Below, in pieces: positions 54,486 to 63,577 of a stretch of 64,000 nt of DNA. The notes beneath the pieces were generated by a model. That model did no database searches and was not told the DNA's origin. It saw only the letters and a program-made list of their open reading frames with translations. Every line of letters begins with the position of its first letter. Position 1 is the stretch's first letter. The DNA is taken from NCBI GenBank assembly GCA_020848615.1, contig JADLHW010000086.1:124001-188000 (forward strand), written 5' to 3'. This DNA is from Thermoleophilia bacterium (GTDB lineage Bacteria; Actinomycetota; Thermoleophilia; Miltoncostaeales; Miltoncostaeaceae). The translations under genes and the position numbers were made by a program.

Positions 54486-55199
54486 ATGGCGAGCCCGCCT
54501 TCCTCCCGCACTCCCGAGATGCACCTCGTGCACCGTGCCCGCTGGCTGCGCGCCGCGGTGCTGGGCGCGAACGACGGCATCGTGTCCACCGCCAGCCTCG
54601 TGCTGGGCGTCGCCAGCGCGGGCGGTTCCCGCTCCGCGATCGTGACGGCCGGGGTCGCGGGCCTGGTCGCCGGCGCCATGTCCATGGCCGCCGGCGAGTA
54701 CGTGTCGGTGAGCAGCCAGCGGGACGTGGAGCGCGCCGACCTGGAACGTGAACGCCAGGAGCTCGCCGACGAACCGGAGGCCGAGCTGGCGGAGCTCGCC
54801 GCGATCTACCGGGCGCGGGGCCTGTCGGAGGAGCTGTCCTGGAGGGTCGCCGAGGAGCTCACCTCCGGCAACGCCCTCGCGGTGCACGCCCGGGACGAGC
54901 TGGGCATCGACACCGAGGAGCTGGCGGACCCGCTGCAGGCGGCGTGGGCCTCCGCCGTTGCGTTCAGCATCGGGGCCGCCGTCCCGCTGCTCACGATCTC
55001 GCTGATGCCGTCGAGCGCGCGGGTCGTGGCGGCCATCATCATCACGCTCGTCGCGCTCGCCGCGCTGGGGGTGGCGGGCGCGGTGATGGGCGGGGCGCCG
55101 CGCGTGCGCGCCGCGACGCGCGTGGTCCTGTGGGGTGCCCTGGCGATGGGCATCACGATGGCCATCGGCGCCCTGGTGGGCACCGCGGTCTCGCTGTGA
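54486..55199 (+). CDS. VIT1/CCC1-family Fe/Mn transporter
   Basis: A 237-residue membrane protein with five helices. The family signatures LGANDGIVSTASLVLGV near residue 27 and GAMSMAAGEYVSVSSQRD near 60-77 are intact, followed by a charged cytoplasmic helical part and three C-terminal helices. Members move Fe2+ or Mn2+ out of the cytosol. A TAGGCT box lies ten bases before the ATG at 54486. Confidence 0.92.
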   Translation: MASPPSSRTPEMHLVHRARWLRAAVLGANDGIVSTASLVLGVASAGGSRSAIVTAGVAGLVAGAMSMAAGEYVSVSSQRDVERADLERERQELADEPEAELAELAAIYRARGLSEELSWRVAEELTSGNALAVHARDELGIDTEELADPLQAAWASAVAFSIGAAVPLLTISLMPSSARVVAAIIITLVALAALGVAGAVMGGAPRVRAATRVVLWGALAMGITMAIGALVGTAVSL

Positions 55200-55212
55200 C
55201 CGCCGGAGCCCC

Positions 55213-56331
55213 TCAGCGCCGCAGCATGGTGAACGCCGCCGTCGCGACGTCCCGCAGGCCGTCGCCCAGCAGCACGGCGCGCAGGGTGTAGCGGCCCGGG
55301 CGCACGTCGAGCGGCAGCCGCACCGCGGCGTTCGCGGGTCCCGTGATCGCCCGGATGCGCCGGGCCGCTCCCCCGGCGCGGGTGAGCACCACCGTCGCCC
55401 GTCCGGGACGGCCCACCGTGACCCGCACCGTCGCGCCGGGACGCAGCCGCGAGGAGGGCAGGGCGATGGCGAGCCCGCCGCCGGTGGGCACGCGGGCCTC
55501 GCCGCCGGCGGGTGTCGCGGTGGGCGCCGTCAGGAACGCGCGGTACTGGGCGAGCCATCGCAGGCCCTCGCCGCCCGACCGCAGGCCCCACACGGCGGGG
55601 CCGCTGGCGAGCAGCGCCCGCCCCGCCGGGGTGGCGCGCACCCGGTCCCAGATCTCCGCCTGCCCGGTGGTGCGCTCGGGGCCGGTCATCACGTGCAGCC
55701 GGTCCGCGCGGGCGGCGGGCCAGCGGGCCTGCCAGCCGGTGAGGTCCCGCGCCATCTCGTCGCGGGTGAAGGGGTTCCCGTCACCGTGGTAGAGCAGGAG
55801 GTAGGCGTGGCCGCCGCGGGCCAGCACCTGCACGAGCCGGGCGTACCGGTCGGGCAGGGGCGAGCGCCGGTCCACGCGGCCCACCTGCGACACCGTGCCG
55901 GGCGACACGTAGAACACCAGCCGCTCGGCGTCCGGTCCCAGAAGGGAGAGGGCCCGGTCGAGCTCCGCGAGGCGGTCGGGGGTGGCGCGGGCGGCCTCGA
56001 TCTCGTCCACGGCGACCAGGTCCCCCACGTCGCGCCGGCGCAGCTCGGCCCGCACGCGGGCCGCCATCGCGGCGGCGTCCAGGGCCACCAGCTCCCGGCC
56101 GCCGATCTTCCCGACGCGGCGGGCCGTGGGGTACCGCGGATCCTCCTCGGCGGGGGCCTGGCGGTACGCGTCGCGGATGCCGGCGAGGCCCGCGGCCCCG
56201 TCGTGGACGGCGTTCGCGGGGGCGGAGGCGCTGTAGACGATCACGGGGCCGGCGGCCGCGGCGGAGCCGGCCGCGAGCGCGGCGAGAAGGCCCCCGAGGG
56301 CGGCTCCCCGGAGCGGTGCGGACACGGGCAT
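55213..56331 (-). CDS. Secreted protein of unknown function
   Basis: A 372-residue exported protein with signal peptide 1-27. A mixed alpha/beta domain fills 30-270 (RLVFYVSPGTVSQVGRVDRR, AYLLLYHGDGNPF), and a beta-sandwich-like tail (ATVRVTVGRPGRATVVLTRAG) ends the protein. No family recognised. It is convergent with the VIT-family gene, 13 bp apart. Confidence 0.7.
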   Translation of the reverse strand: MPVSAPLRGAALGGLLAALAAGSAAAAGPVIVYSASAPANAVHDGAAGLAGIRDAYRQAPAEEDPRYPTARRVGKIGGRELVALDAAAMAARVRAELRRRDVGDLVAVDEIEAARATPDRLAELDRALSLLGPDAERLVFYVSPGTVSQVGRVDRRSPLPDRYARLVQVLARGGHAYLLLYHGDGNPFTRDEMARDLTGWQARWPAARADRLHVMTGPERTTGQAEIWDRVRATPAGRALLASGPAVWGLRSGGEGLRWLAQYRAFLTAPTATPAGGEARVPTGGGLAIALPSSRLRPGATVRVTVGRPGRATVVLTRAGGAARRIRAITGPANAAVRLPLDVRPGRYTLRAVLLGDGLRDVATAAFTMLRR

Positions 56332-56485
56332 CGCCGAGGACGCTAACCGGCGTGCCGTGGGGCCCGCGACCCGGACGGGTCCCGCAGACCGCGACCTGTG
56401 TCGTGGTGCGTTGCGTTCCGCCGATTCCGGTGGAATCTGCCCGCCCGCTTGCGCGGGCCCCCGGTGTGTGGCAAATGCTGGGGGC

Positions 56486-56695
56486 ATGGCCTCGCTCGAC
56501 CCCCTCGCCTTCGTCCGGCCCGATCCCCCGGCGGTGGCCGCCATGGCCTCGGACGGCGCGAACATGCGGTTCGCGCGCCACCGCCAGCTGCTGGCCCGCT
56601 GGCCCGTCCAGCCCGAGGCCTGGGCGCGGGCCGTGGAGGACAAGCGCCTGGCCTCGGTCGACCGCACGCCCGGGGCCGCGACCTTCGGGCGGTGA
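56486..56695 (+). CDS. Small protein of unknown function
   Basis: A 69-residue protein, MASLDPLAFVRPDPPAVAAM, with a basic middle (RFARHRQLLARWP). It has no known domain, and no ribosome site is seen before ATG 56486. Codon usage follows the core genes and it sits 34 bp before the MMPL gene, so it may be real. Confidence 0.45.
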   Translation: MASLDPLAFVRPDPPAVAAMASDGANMRFARHRQLLARWPVQPEAWARAVEDKRLASVDRTPGAATFGR

Positions 56696-56717
56696 GGCCC
56701 CGCGCGTGGGGCGCCCG

Positions 56718-56723
56718 TAGGAT
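56718..56723 (+). promoter_or_regulatory. Possible -10 box before MMPL gene
   Basis: TAGGAT with six bases to the ATG at 56730, again without a ribosome site. Confidence 0.4.
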
Positions 56724-56729
56724 CCGCCG

Positions 56730-58949
56730 ATGAGCACACCAACGCATCGGCCCGCCGGGTGGGTCCCGGACGGCCCGTTCGCACGCCTGGGACGCTGGAG
56801 CGGGCGGAGGCGCCGTCTGGTCATCACGGTCTGGGTCGTCCTCCTCGCGGCGATGGCCGCGTTCGCCGGCCGGCTGGAGCATCAGCTCAAGCCGGGCGGG
56901 TTCGAGATCCAGGGCGCGACGTCGGAGGAGGCGCGCCTCATCGTGAAGCGCGACTTCACGGACGCGTATCCCACGGCGGTCACGCTCGTCGTCTCCAGCG
57001 GCACGCTCGAGCCGGGTGACGCGGCATTCGATGCCGTCGTCGCGCGGGCGGCGCGCGCGGTCCTCGCCGACAAGCCCCTGGTGGGCGGCGTGGTGACGCC
57101 GCGGGAGAACCCGTCGCTGGCGTTCCCGCAGGGAGGCGTCGCCCTCGTGCAGGTCGGGATGACCAAGAACGTCGACGAGGCCCTGAAGGACGTGAAGGGC
57201 GTGATCGACGCGGCCCAATCGGCCGCCACACCCGAGGTGCGGGTGGAGGTCACGGGCGGCCCGGCGGTGTTCGAGGACTTCAACCAGGTCAACAAGGAGG
57301 ACCTGCAGGTCTCCGAGGCCATCCAGGTCCCGTTCCTGCTGCTCATCCTCGTGATCTTCTTCGGCTCGGTGATCGCCGCCGGGGTGCCGATCGGGGCGAC
57401 CCTGATCGCGATCGTGACGACGATGGGCGGCCTGTACTTCCTCGCCCAGGTGCTGGACCTCTCGATCTACGTCCAGAACGTGGTGCTGCTCATCGGGATC
57501 GGCGTGGGGATCGACTACTCGCTGTTCGTCGCGAGCCGTTTCCGTGACGAGATCCGGGAGGGCCGCGACCCGCTGGACGCGGCCGCGGTGACCGGCAGCA
57601 CGGCGGGCAAGGCCATCTTCTTCTCGGGCCTCACGGTCGCGGTGGCGCTCGCCGGGATGTTCGCGGTGGGGGTGCCGCTGTTCACCGGGTTCGCCGTCGG
57701 GACCATCGCGGTGGTGTTCATGGCCGTCGCGGTGGGCCTCACGTTCACCCCGGCGCTGCTGGTGGCCATCGGCCCGCGGCTGTTCAAGTGGGACCTCAGG
57801 CGGTGGTTGGTGCGGAGGATCGGCCGGACGCCGCGGCCGCCCGTCGCGGACGTGGTGGGCCAGGGCTTCTGGGTGCGCTGGGCGAACTGGGTGATGCGGC
57901 GGCCGTGGCCGGTGCTCATCGCGACCTCCGTGGTGCTGCTGGTGCTCGCCGCGCCGGCGCTGGACATGAAGGTCGGTTCCAGCGGCATCACGGCCCTGCC
58001 GTCGGACGCGCCGTCACGCGAGGCGCTCGCCACGATCGAGACGGTCGCGGGGCCCGGGGCCGCATCCGCCCTGCAGGTGGTGGTGACGGACCTCCCGGCC
58101 GGCGCGGCGGCGCGCGACGTCCCGCTCGGCGAGCTCCGGCGGCTCATCGGCCAGGACCCGTCCGTGGTCTCGGTGGGCGGCACCCCGCAGGTCTCCGGTG
58201 ACGGGCGGACGGCCATCATCACCGTCATCCCCAGGAGCGGCGACGACAGCGACGACGCCCAGGACCTGGTGGGCCGGATCCTCGACGAGTACGTGCCCCG
58301 GGTGCCCGCCCTCACGCATGTGGAGGTGGGCGGCGGTGCGAGCCAGAACCGGGACTTCACCGACAAGACCGCCGGGAACCTGCCCCTGGTCATCGGCCTG
58401 GTGATGGTCCTGACGTTCCTCGTGCTCGTGGTGCTGTTCCGCAGCATCATCCTGCCGCTGAAGGCGGTGGTGATGACGCTGCTCAGCGTGCTCGCGTCCT
58501 ACGGGGTGCTGACGCTGGTGTTCCAGCACGGATGGCTGGACGCGCTGCTCGGGTTCGACCACCTGGGGCACGTCACCAGCTGGGTCCCCGCGTTCCTGTT
58601 CTCGATCCTGTTCGGGCTCTCGATGGACTACGAGGTGTTCCTGCTGTCGCGCATCCGGGAGCACCGCGACCGCGGGGCGGACGACACCGAGGCGGTCGCC
58701 GCCGGCCTGGCGCGCACCGGCCGCATCATCAGCGCGGCCGCGACGATCATGGTCGTCGTGTTCCTGTCGTTCCTCACCAACCGGCTCATCCCCATCAAGG
58801 AGCTGGCGCTGGGGCTCGCGGTGGCGGTCTTCCTGGACGCCACGCTGGTGCGGCTCCTGCTGGTGCCGGCGTTCATGCGGCTCGCCGGGCGGTGGAACTG
58901 GTGGCTGCCGGGGTCCCTCGACCGGATCCTGCCCCGCATCGAGGAGTAG
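56730..58949 (+). CDS. MMPL-family RND transporter
   Basis: A 739-residue membrane protein with the two-fold RND layout: one helix (about 30-50), a soluble loop, five helices (about 200-350), a further helix, a second loop and five more helices (about 550-720). GIDYSLFVASRFRDEI and its counterpart GLSMDYEVFLLSRIREH are the MMPL hallmark, each with the proton-relay D-Y pair. Such proteins export lipids or hydrophobic compounds by proton motive force; the substrate is unknown. Confidence 0.93.
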   Translation: MSTPTHRPAGWVPDGPFARLGRWSGRRRRLVITVWVVLLAAMAAFAGRLEHQLKPGGFEIQGATSEEARLIVKRDFTDAYPTAVTLVVSSGTLEPGDAAFDAVVARAARAVLADKPLVGGVVTPRENPSLAFPQGGVALVQVGMTKNVDEALKDVKGVIDAAQSAATPEVRVEVTGGPAVFEDFNQVNKEDLQVSEAIQVPFLLLILVIFFGSVIAAGVPIGATLIAIVTTMGGLYFLAQVLDLSIYVQNVVLLIGIGVGIDYSLFVASRFRDEIREGRDPLDAAAVTGSTAGKAIFFSGLTVAVALAGMFAVGVPLFTGFAVGTIAVVFMAVAVGLTFTPALLVAIGPRLFKWDLRRWLVRRIGRTPRPPVADVVGQGFWVRWANWVMRRPWPVLIATSVVLLVLAAPALDMKVGSSGITALPSDAPSREALATIETVAGPGAASALQVVVTDLPAGAAARDVPLGELRRLIGQDPSVVSVGGTPQVSGDGRTAIITVIPRSGDDSDDAQDLVGRILDEYVPRVPALTHVEVGGGASQNRDFTDKTAGNLPLVIGLVMVLTFLVLVVLFRSIILPLKAVVMTLLSVLASYGVLTLVFQHGWLDALLGFDHLGHVTSWVPAFLFSILFGLSMDYEVFLLSRIREHRDRGADDTEAVAAGLARTGRIISAAATIMVVVFLSFLTNRLIPIKELALGLAVAVFLDATLVRLLLVPAFMRLAGRWNWWLPGSLDRILPRIEE

Positions 58950-58961
58950 GCGCGGGACACG

Positions 58962-58996
58962 GCGGGTGGGGCCGGCACCGGCGCCGCCCCACCCGC
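58962..58996. terminator. GC hairpin after MMPL gene
   Basis: An 11-bp perfect stem (58962-58972 with 58986-58996) lies 12 bases after the stop, between convergent genes. Confidence 0.6.
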
Positions 58997-59065
58997 GGCG
59001 ACAACGCGGGTCCCGACCGGCGGGCCGGGAGCGGTCGTGACCGCCCCCCGGCGCGCGCGTGCCGG

Positions 59066-59662
59066 CTACGCCGTCTTGGTCGTCCCCGTCGTGGTGGTCG
59101 TGCCGTCGGTCGTGGTGCCGTTGGTCGTCGTGCCGTTGGTCGTCGTGCCGTTCTTCCGCGTCTTCGACGGCCTGGGGCACGCGGCGGCCAGCGCGGCGCG
59201 GGCGGCCTTGCGGCCGTCCCTGAGGGCCTGCCGGAGCTGGTCCCGGGTGACGCCCTTCTCCTCGATGATCTCCCGGAGGGAGTCACCGGCCTCCACGGCG
59301 TCCTTCAGCTCCTGCTCGGTCATCCCGATGAGCTTCAGCAGCGGGGCGATCTGCGCGTCGCGGACGACCTTGCGCAGCGACACCTGCAGCTGCAGCCGGC
59401 TGAAGCGCTTGTCGGCCTGCGCCTGGGTGATGCGCCCGGCGGCGACGGCGGCGTCCAGGCGGGTCTTCTTGGCGGCGAGCACGGGGCTGTTCGCGGTGGT
59501 CAGCAGCTGCGCGTCGGTGAGCTGGCACCTCGCGACGGCGGAGCGCTTCTCGGCGTGGCGGCCGCGGTCGCCGTGACCACCGTGGCCGAGGGCGACGCCG
59601 GTCACACCGCTGAGCGTGGCGACGCCCGCCACGGCGAGGACGGCGAGTCTGTTCTTGGGCAC
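59066..59662 (-). CDS. Secreted helical repeat protein with threonine-rich tail
   Basis: A 198-residue exported protein. Signal peptide 1-26 is followed by a helical region with DUF2680-like units: LDAAVAAGRITQAQADKRF and GMTEQELKDAVEAGDSLREI. The last 30 residues are four NGTTT-type units encoded by a 15-bp tandem repeat. Function unknown. GTG 59662 follows GGGAGA by eight bases, and excludes the upstream frame extension. Confidence 0.8.
   Translation of the reverse strand: MPKNRLAVLAVAGVATLSGVTGVALGHGGHGDRGRHAEKRSAVARCQLTDAQLLTTANSPVLAAKKTRLDAAVAAGRITQAQADKRFSRLQLQVSLRKVVRDAQIAPLLKLIGMTEQELKDAVEAGDSLREIIEEKGVTRDQLRQALRDGRKAARAALAAACPRPSKTRKNGTTTNGTTTNGTTTDGTTTTTGTTKTA
59095..59154. repeat. 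Four 15-bp tandem repeats in coding sequence
   Basis: Units begin at 59095, 59110, 59125 and 59140; the middle two differ by one base (TCGTCGTGCCGTTGG type). They encode the threonine-rich tail on the minus strand. Confidence 0.85.
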
Positions 59663-59826
59663 GTGGTTCTCTCCCGGTCGTTTGACGGTCGCGTGGGGAG
59701 GTGCGCTGGAGTATCGGCAGCGACGTTTGGGCACTCCACGATGGAGCTGTTCGGGTTTCGTCAAGACCCGTCCCCGGAATGCACACAATTGGTCCGCTCC
59801 CGCCCCGTCGGGTCCGGGCCCGTCAC

Positions 59827-59832
59827 TACGCT
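59827..59832 (+). promoter_or_regulatory. Possible -10 box before UvrD2-like gene
   Basis: TACGCT with six bases to the ATG at 59839; no ribosome site. Confidence 0.4.
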
Positions 59833-59838
59833 CACCGG

Positions 59839-62499
59839 ATGCGCAATCCCCCTCCGGCAGCCCTCGGCCGCGGCGTGGTCGTCGCCACCGGCGACCCCGT
59901 GCCGCATCCCTGGGCGGGCGCCCGCGAGGTCACCGTCGACGAGGCGGCGCTGGCGGCCCCCGGGCAGGTGGTCGCCGGCCTGCACGCCGCGTGGGCCGCC
60001 CGGGAACCGGTGGTCGTGCGCCTGGCCGTCGACCCCGCGCGGTTCCGGGAACCCCGGTCGCACCCCACCGAGCCGTGGCGCCTGGACGCCGCGTTCGAGG
60101 TGTGGGGCGACCGCCTGCACTTCCTGGTGTGGGCGAACACCTACGACGCCCGGGACGGCCGCGAACCGGTGTGGTGGTGGGCGCGCAAGGCGGAGCGCCT
60201 GGGCGCCGCGCCCGTGGCGGACGGACCCGGCGACGTCCTCCTGCCCGGCGGGCGCGCCGCATGGGTGGACGGCGGTCCGCGCGGCCCGCTGCCGGACCTG
60301 GGCGCCGCGGTGGTGCACCGGGAGTCGGTGGACGGGGGCTCCCTCGCGGTGGCGCCCGGCGATCCCGGCGTTGCGCCCGCCGACCTGGCCCCCGACCAGG
60401 CGGCGGCGGTCCTGCACGGGGCCGGCCCGGCCCGGGTCATCGCGCCGGCCGGTTCCGGCAAGACCCGGGTGCTGGCGGAGCGGCTGCGGCACCTGCTGGG
60501 CGTGCGCGGCGTGGAGCCGGGCCTCACGCTGGCCGTCGCGTACAACCGCCGGGCGCAGGCCGAGCTCGAGTCGCGCTGCGCCGCGTTCCGGCCGCGGGTG
60601 GAGACGCTGAACGCCCTGGGGTACGCGCTGGTGGCGCGTCACCGCGGCGCCCGGCCCCCCGTGATGGACGACCGCGAGGTGCGCCGGCTGGTGGAGTCCC
60701 TGGTGCCACGGCAGCGCCGGCGGGCGAACACCGACCCCATCGCCCCCTACCTGGAGGCGCTGTCGGAGATCCGGCTGGGCCTGCGCGACCCGGCCGAGGT
60801 GGAGACCTCTCGCGACGACGTGGACGGGCTGGCGGAGGCGTTCGGCCCGTACCGGGAGGCCCTGAGCGACCGCGGGGTGGTGGACTTCGACGAGCAGGTG
60901 TACGCCGCCGTCGAGGCACTGCTCGCCGACGGGCCGTTCCGGCGCGTCGAGCAGGCCCGCCACCGGCACCTGCTGGTCGACGAGTTCCAGGACCTCACGC
61001 CCGCCCACCTGCTGCTGGTGCGGCTGCTGGCCGCCCCCGAGCTCGAGGTGTTCGGGGTGGGCGACGACGACCAGGTGATCTACGGGCACGCGGGGGCCGA
61101 CCCCGCCTTCCTGGTGGACTTCGGCCGGTACTTCCCGGGGGCCGCCGACCACCCGCTCACCGTGAACTACCGGTGCCCGGCGGCCGTGGTGGCGGGCGCG
61201 GTGCGCCTGCTCGCCCACAACCGGCGGCGCGTGCCGAAGGACATCCACGCGGGGCCGGATGCCGAGACCTCGCCGGAGGCGCTGCGCATCCGCACCGTGC
61301 CGTCCGAGCGGGCCGCCGAGACGTTGCTCGCCCAGGTGCGGGCGTGGGTGGACGCCGGCCACCCGCCGTCGGGCATCGCGGTGCTCACCCGCGTGAACTC
61401 CCTGCTGCTCGCCCCGCAGGTGGTGCTCGCCACCGCCGGCATCCCGGTGGACTCCCGTCTGGAGGCCGGGGTGCTGCAGCGCACCGGGGTGCGTGCCGCC
61501 CTCGCCTACCTGCGCATCGCCACCGCCTCCGACGGCTTCCCGGCGGCGGACGTCATCGAGGTGCTGCGGCGCCCGTCCCGTGGCCTGCCCATCTGGGTGG
61601 AGCGCTGGTTCCGGGGCACTCGCATGCACGTGCGCGACGTCCGGGCGGCGGCGTCCCGGATGGACGACGAACGGGTGGGGAAGAAGGTGGAGGGCCTCGC
61701 GGACGACCTGCAGGTGGTCATCGACGCCGCGCGCGGCGGCACCACCCGCGACGTGCTGCGCACCGTGAAGGACCGCGTGGGGCTGGGCAGCGCGATGGCG
61801 CTGCTGGACTCCTCGGGGGCGGCCGCCGCCAGCCACCTGGACGACCTGGAGGCCCTGGAGCAGGTGGCCGACCTCCACCCCGACCCGGCGGGCTTCGAGC
61901 CGTGGCTGCGCGACGTGCTCGCCACCGCCGCCTCCGGGGACGGGGTCACCCTCTCGACGGTCCACCGCGTGAAGGGCATGGAATGGGACCGGGTGGTGGT
62001 GGCCGGCGTGACCGACGGGATCGTCCCGCACCGGCTCGCCGAGGACACCGAGGAGGAACGCCGCGTGCTGCACGTCGCGATCACCCGGGCGCGGCGCGAG
62101 GCAGTGGTGCTGGGCGACGCCGGGCGGGTGTCGCCGTTCCTCGGGGAGCTCGACGGGTCGGTGGCCCCGCGCCCCGCCGGCGCCCCGGAGCCGCCCCGCG
62201 CCACGGACCGCCCGCGCCACCGCGCGCCCGCCCCCGCCGCGGTCACCGCCCAGGAGCCGCTCACCGGGCGGTCCGCGGCGGCGGAGGCGGCGCTGCGCGC
62301 GTGGCGCGGCGAACGGGCGAAGCGGGACCGGGTGCCGCCCTACGTGGTGCTGCACGACAAGCACATCGTGGGCATCGCCCGGCGCCTGCCGACGTCCATG
62401 GCCGAGCTCGCGCGCTGTGACGGGATGGGGCCCGCCCGCCTGGACCGCTACGGGGACGAGATCCTCGGCGCGCTTCCCGGCCCGGACGCCGCCGCCTGA
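59839..62499 (+). CDS. UvrD2-like helicase with HRDC domain and unusual N-terminal extension
   Basis: An 886-residue superfamily 1A helicase. Residues 1-190 are an extension without known family (VWGDRLHFLVWANTYD, EPVWWWARKAERLGA). Walker A APAGSGKTRVL is near residue 205, VDEFQDLTP near 380, GVGDDDQVIYG near 405 and the HRVKGMEWDRV motif near 710. The last 60 residues (PPYVVLHDKHIVGIARRLP, DGMGPARLDRYG) form an HRDC domain, as in mycobacterial UvrD2. It should unwind DNA 3' to 5' in repair or replication. Confidence 0.88.
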   Translation: MRNPPPAALGRGVVVATGDPVPHPWAGAREVTVDEAALAAPGQVVAGLHAAWAAREPVVVRLAVDPARFREPRSHPTEPWRLDAAFEVWGDRLHFLVWANTYDARDGREPVWWWARKAERLGAAPVADGPGDVLLPGGRAAWVDGGPRGPLPDLGAAVVHRESVDGGSLAVAPGDPGVAPADLAPDQAAAVLHGAGPARVIAPAGSGKTRVLAERLRHLLGVRGVEPGLTLAVAYNRRAQAELESRCAAFRPRVETLNALGYALVARHRGARPPVMDDREVRRLVESLVPRQRRRANTDPIAPYLEALSEIRLGLRDPAEVETSRDDVDGLAEAFGPYREALSDRGVVDFDEQVYAAVEALLADGPFRRVEQARHRHLLVDEFQDLTPAHLLLVRLLAAPELEVFGVGDDDQVIYGHAGADPAFLVDFGRYFPGAADHPLTVNYRCPAAVVAGAVRLLAHNRRRVPKDIHAGPDAETSPEALRIRTVPSERAAETLLAQVRAWVDAGHPPSGIAVLTRVNSLLLAPQVVLATAGIPVDSRLEAGVLQRTGVRAALAYLRIATASDGFPAADVIEVLRRPSRGLPIWVERWFRGTRMHVRDVRAAASRMDDERVGKKVEGLADDLQVVIDAARGGTTRDVLRTVKDRVGLGSAMALLDSSGAAAASHLDDLEALEQVADLHPDPAGFEPWLRDVLATAASGDGVTLSTVHRVKGMEWDRVVVAGVTDGIVPHRLAEDTEEERRVLHVAITRARREAVVLGDAGRVSPFLGELDGSVAPRPAGAPEPPRATDRPRHRAPAPAAVTAQEPLTGRSAAAEAALRAWRGERAKRDRVPPYVVLHDKHIVGIARRLPTSMAELARCDGMGPARLDRYGDEILGALPGPDAAA

Positions 62500-62502
62500 A
62501 TC

Positions 62503-62521
62503 CACGCACCCGCGGTGCGTG
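62503..62521. terminator. Hairpin after helicase gene
   Basis: CACGCACC and GGTGCGTG form an 8-bp perfect stem around CGC, three bases after the stop. Confidence 0.6.
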
Positions 62522-62587
62522 CGGGCCGCGATGGGCGGAGGGCACGCCCGGATGCCCGCCACCGCCCTTCCGCGGGACGCTGGTCAC

Positions 62588-63577
62588 ATGCGCGTGGTCC
62601 CCGACGTCATCCCCGGCCCCGAGCGGCTCACCGGCCTCGTCTCGCAGGCGGTGCGGGCGCCCAGCAGCCACAACACCCAGCCATGGCACTTCGCCGTGGG
62701 GGACGACGCCATCGACGTGTTCGCGGACCGGACCCGGTCGCTGCCCGTCACGGACCCGTGGGACCGGGAGCTCACCATCAGCTGCGGGGCGGCGGTGCTG
62801 ACCCTGCGCACCGCCGCCCGCGGCGCGGGCCTGCGGGCCGAGACCGTGGTGCTCCCGGACGGGCCGGACGGGGACCGCATCGCGGAGCTGCGCCTCACCA
62901 CGGCCGAGGACGCCACGATCGGCGAGCGTCAGCGGGCCGCGGCGATCGAGATGCGCCGCACCCTGCGCGGCCCGTTCTCGGACGCCCCCATGCCGGCGGG
63001 CCTCACCGCCGCCATGGCCGACGCGGCCGGCCGTGAGGGGGCGACCGCCGTCCCCGTGGACGACGGCGAGCAGCGCGCCGCGCTGGGGGAGCTGGTGCGC
63101 GAGGGCGACGCCGTGCAGTTCCACGACCCGCACTGGCGGCGCGAGCTGGCGTCGTGGCTCCACCCGCGCCGCCGCGGCGACGGCCTGGTGGTCCCGCCCG
63201 GCACGGGCGTCCTCACGCGGGCGGTCGTGGGCGGGGCGAACCTCGGCGGGTTCGTCGCCGCGCGCGACGCGAGCCTGGTGGAGGCGGCACAGCACGTGGT
63301 GATGGTGTGCACCGTCGACGACGAGCCGCTGGACTGGGTTCGGGCCGGCATGGCCGTGCAGCGAATGCTGCTGGTGGCCGCCGCCGACGGCGTCCAGGCC
63401 GGGTTCCTCAACCAGCCGTGCCAGGTCGCGGTCCTGCGCCCGCGGCTGCGCCTGCTGGCCGGCGGCCTCACCCCGCAGCTGGTGCTGCGGTTCGGGGTGC
63501 CCCAAAGCGCCCACGCCGAGCCGACGCCGCGCCGGCCGGTGGCGGACGTGGTGGAGCGCCGCCCCGCGCGGATCTAG
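62588..63577 (+). CDS. Acg-like nitroreductase-fold protein
   Basis: A 329-residue protein of the Acg/Tp nitroreductase family. AVRAPSSHNTQPWHF near residues 20-34, SCGAAVLTLRTAARGAG near 65-80 and the later GMAVQRMLLVAAADG helix are typical. In mycobacterial Acg the FMN is buried and classic reductase activity is absent, so flavin storage or sequestration is a possible role. The stop overlaps the stop of kynureninase on the other strand in a CTAG palindrome. Confidence 0.87.
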   Translation: MRVVPDVIPGPERLTGLVSQAVRAPSSHNTQPWHFAVGDDAIDVFADRTRSLPVTDPWDRELTISCGAAVLTLRTAARGAGLRAETVVLPDGPDGDRIAELRLTTAEDATIGERQRAAAIEMRRTLRGPFSDAPMPAGLTAAMADAAGREGATAVPVDDGEQRAALGELVREGDAVQFHDPHWRRELASWLHPRRRGDGLVVPPGTGVLTRAVVGGANLGGFVAARDASLVEAAQHVVMVCTVDDEPLDWVRAGMAVQRMLLVAAADGVQAGFLNQPCQVAVLRPRLRLLAGGLTPQLVLRFGVPQSAHAEPTPRRPVADVVERRPARI

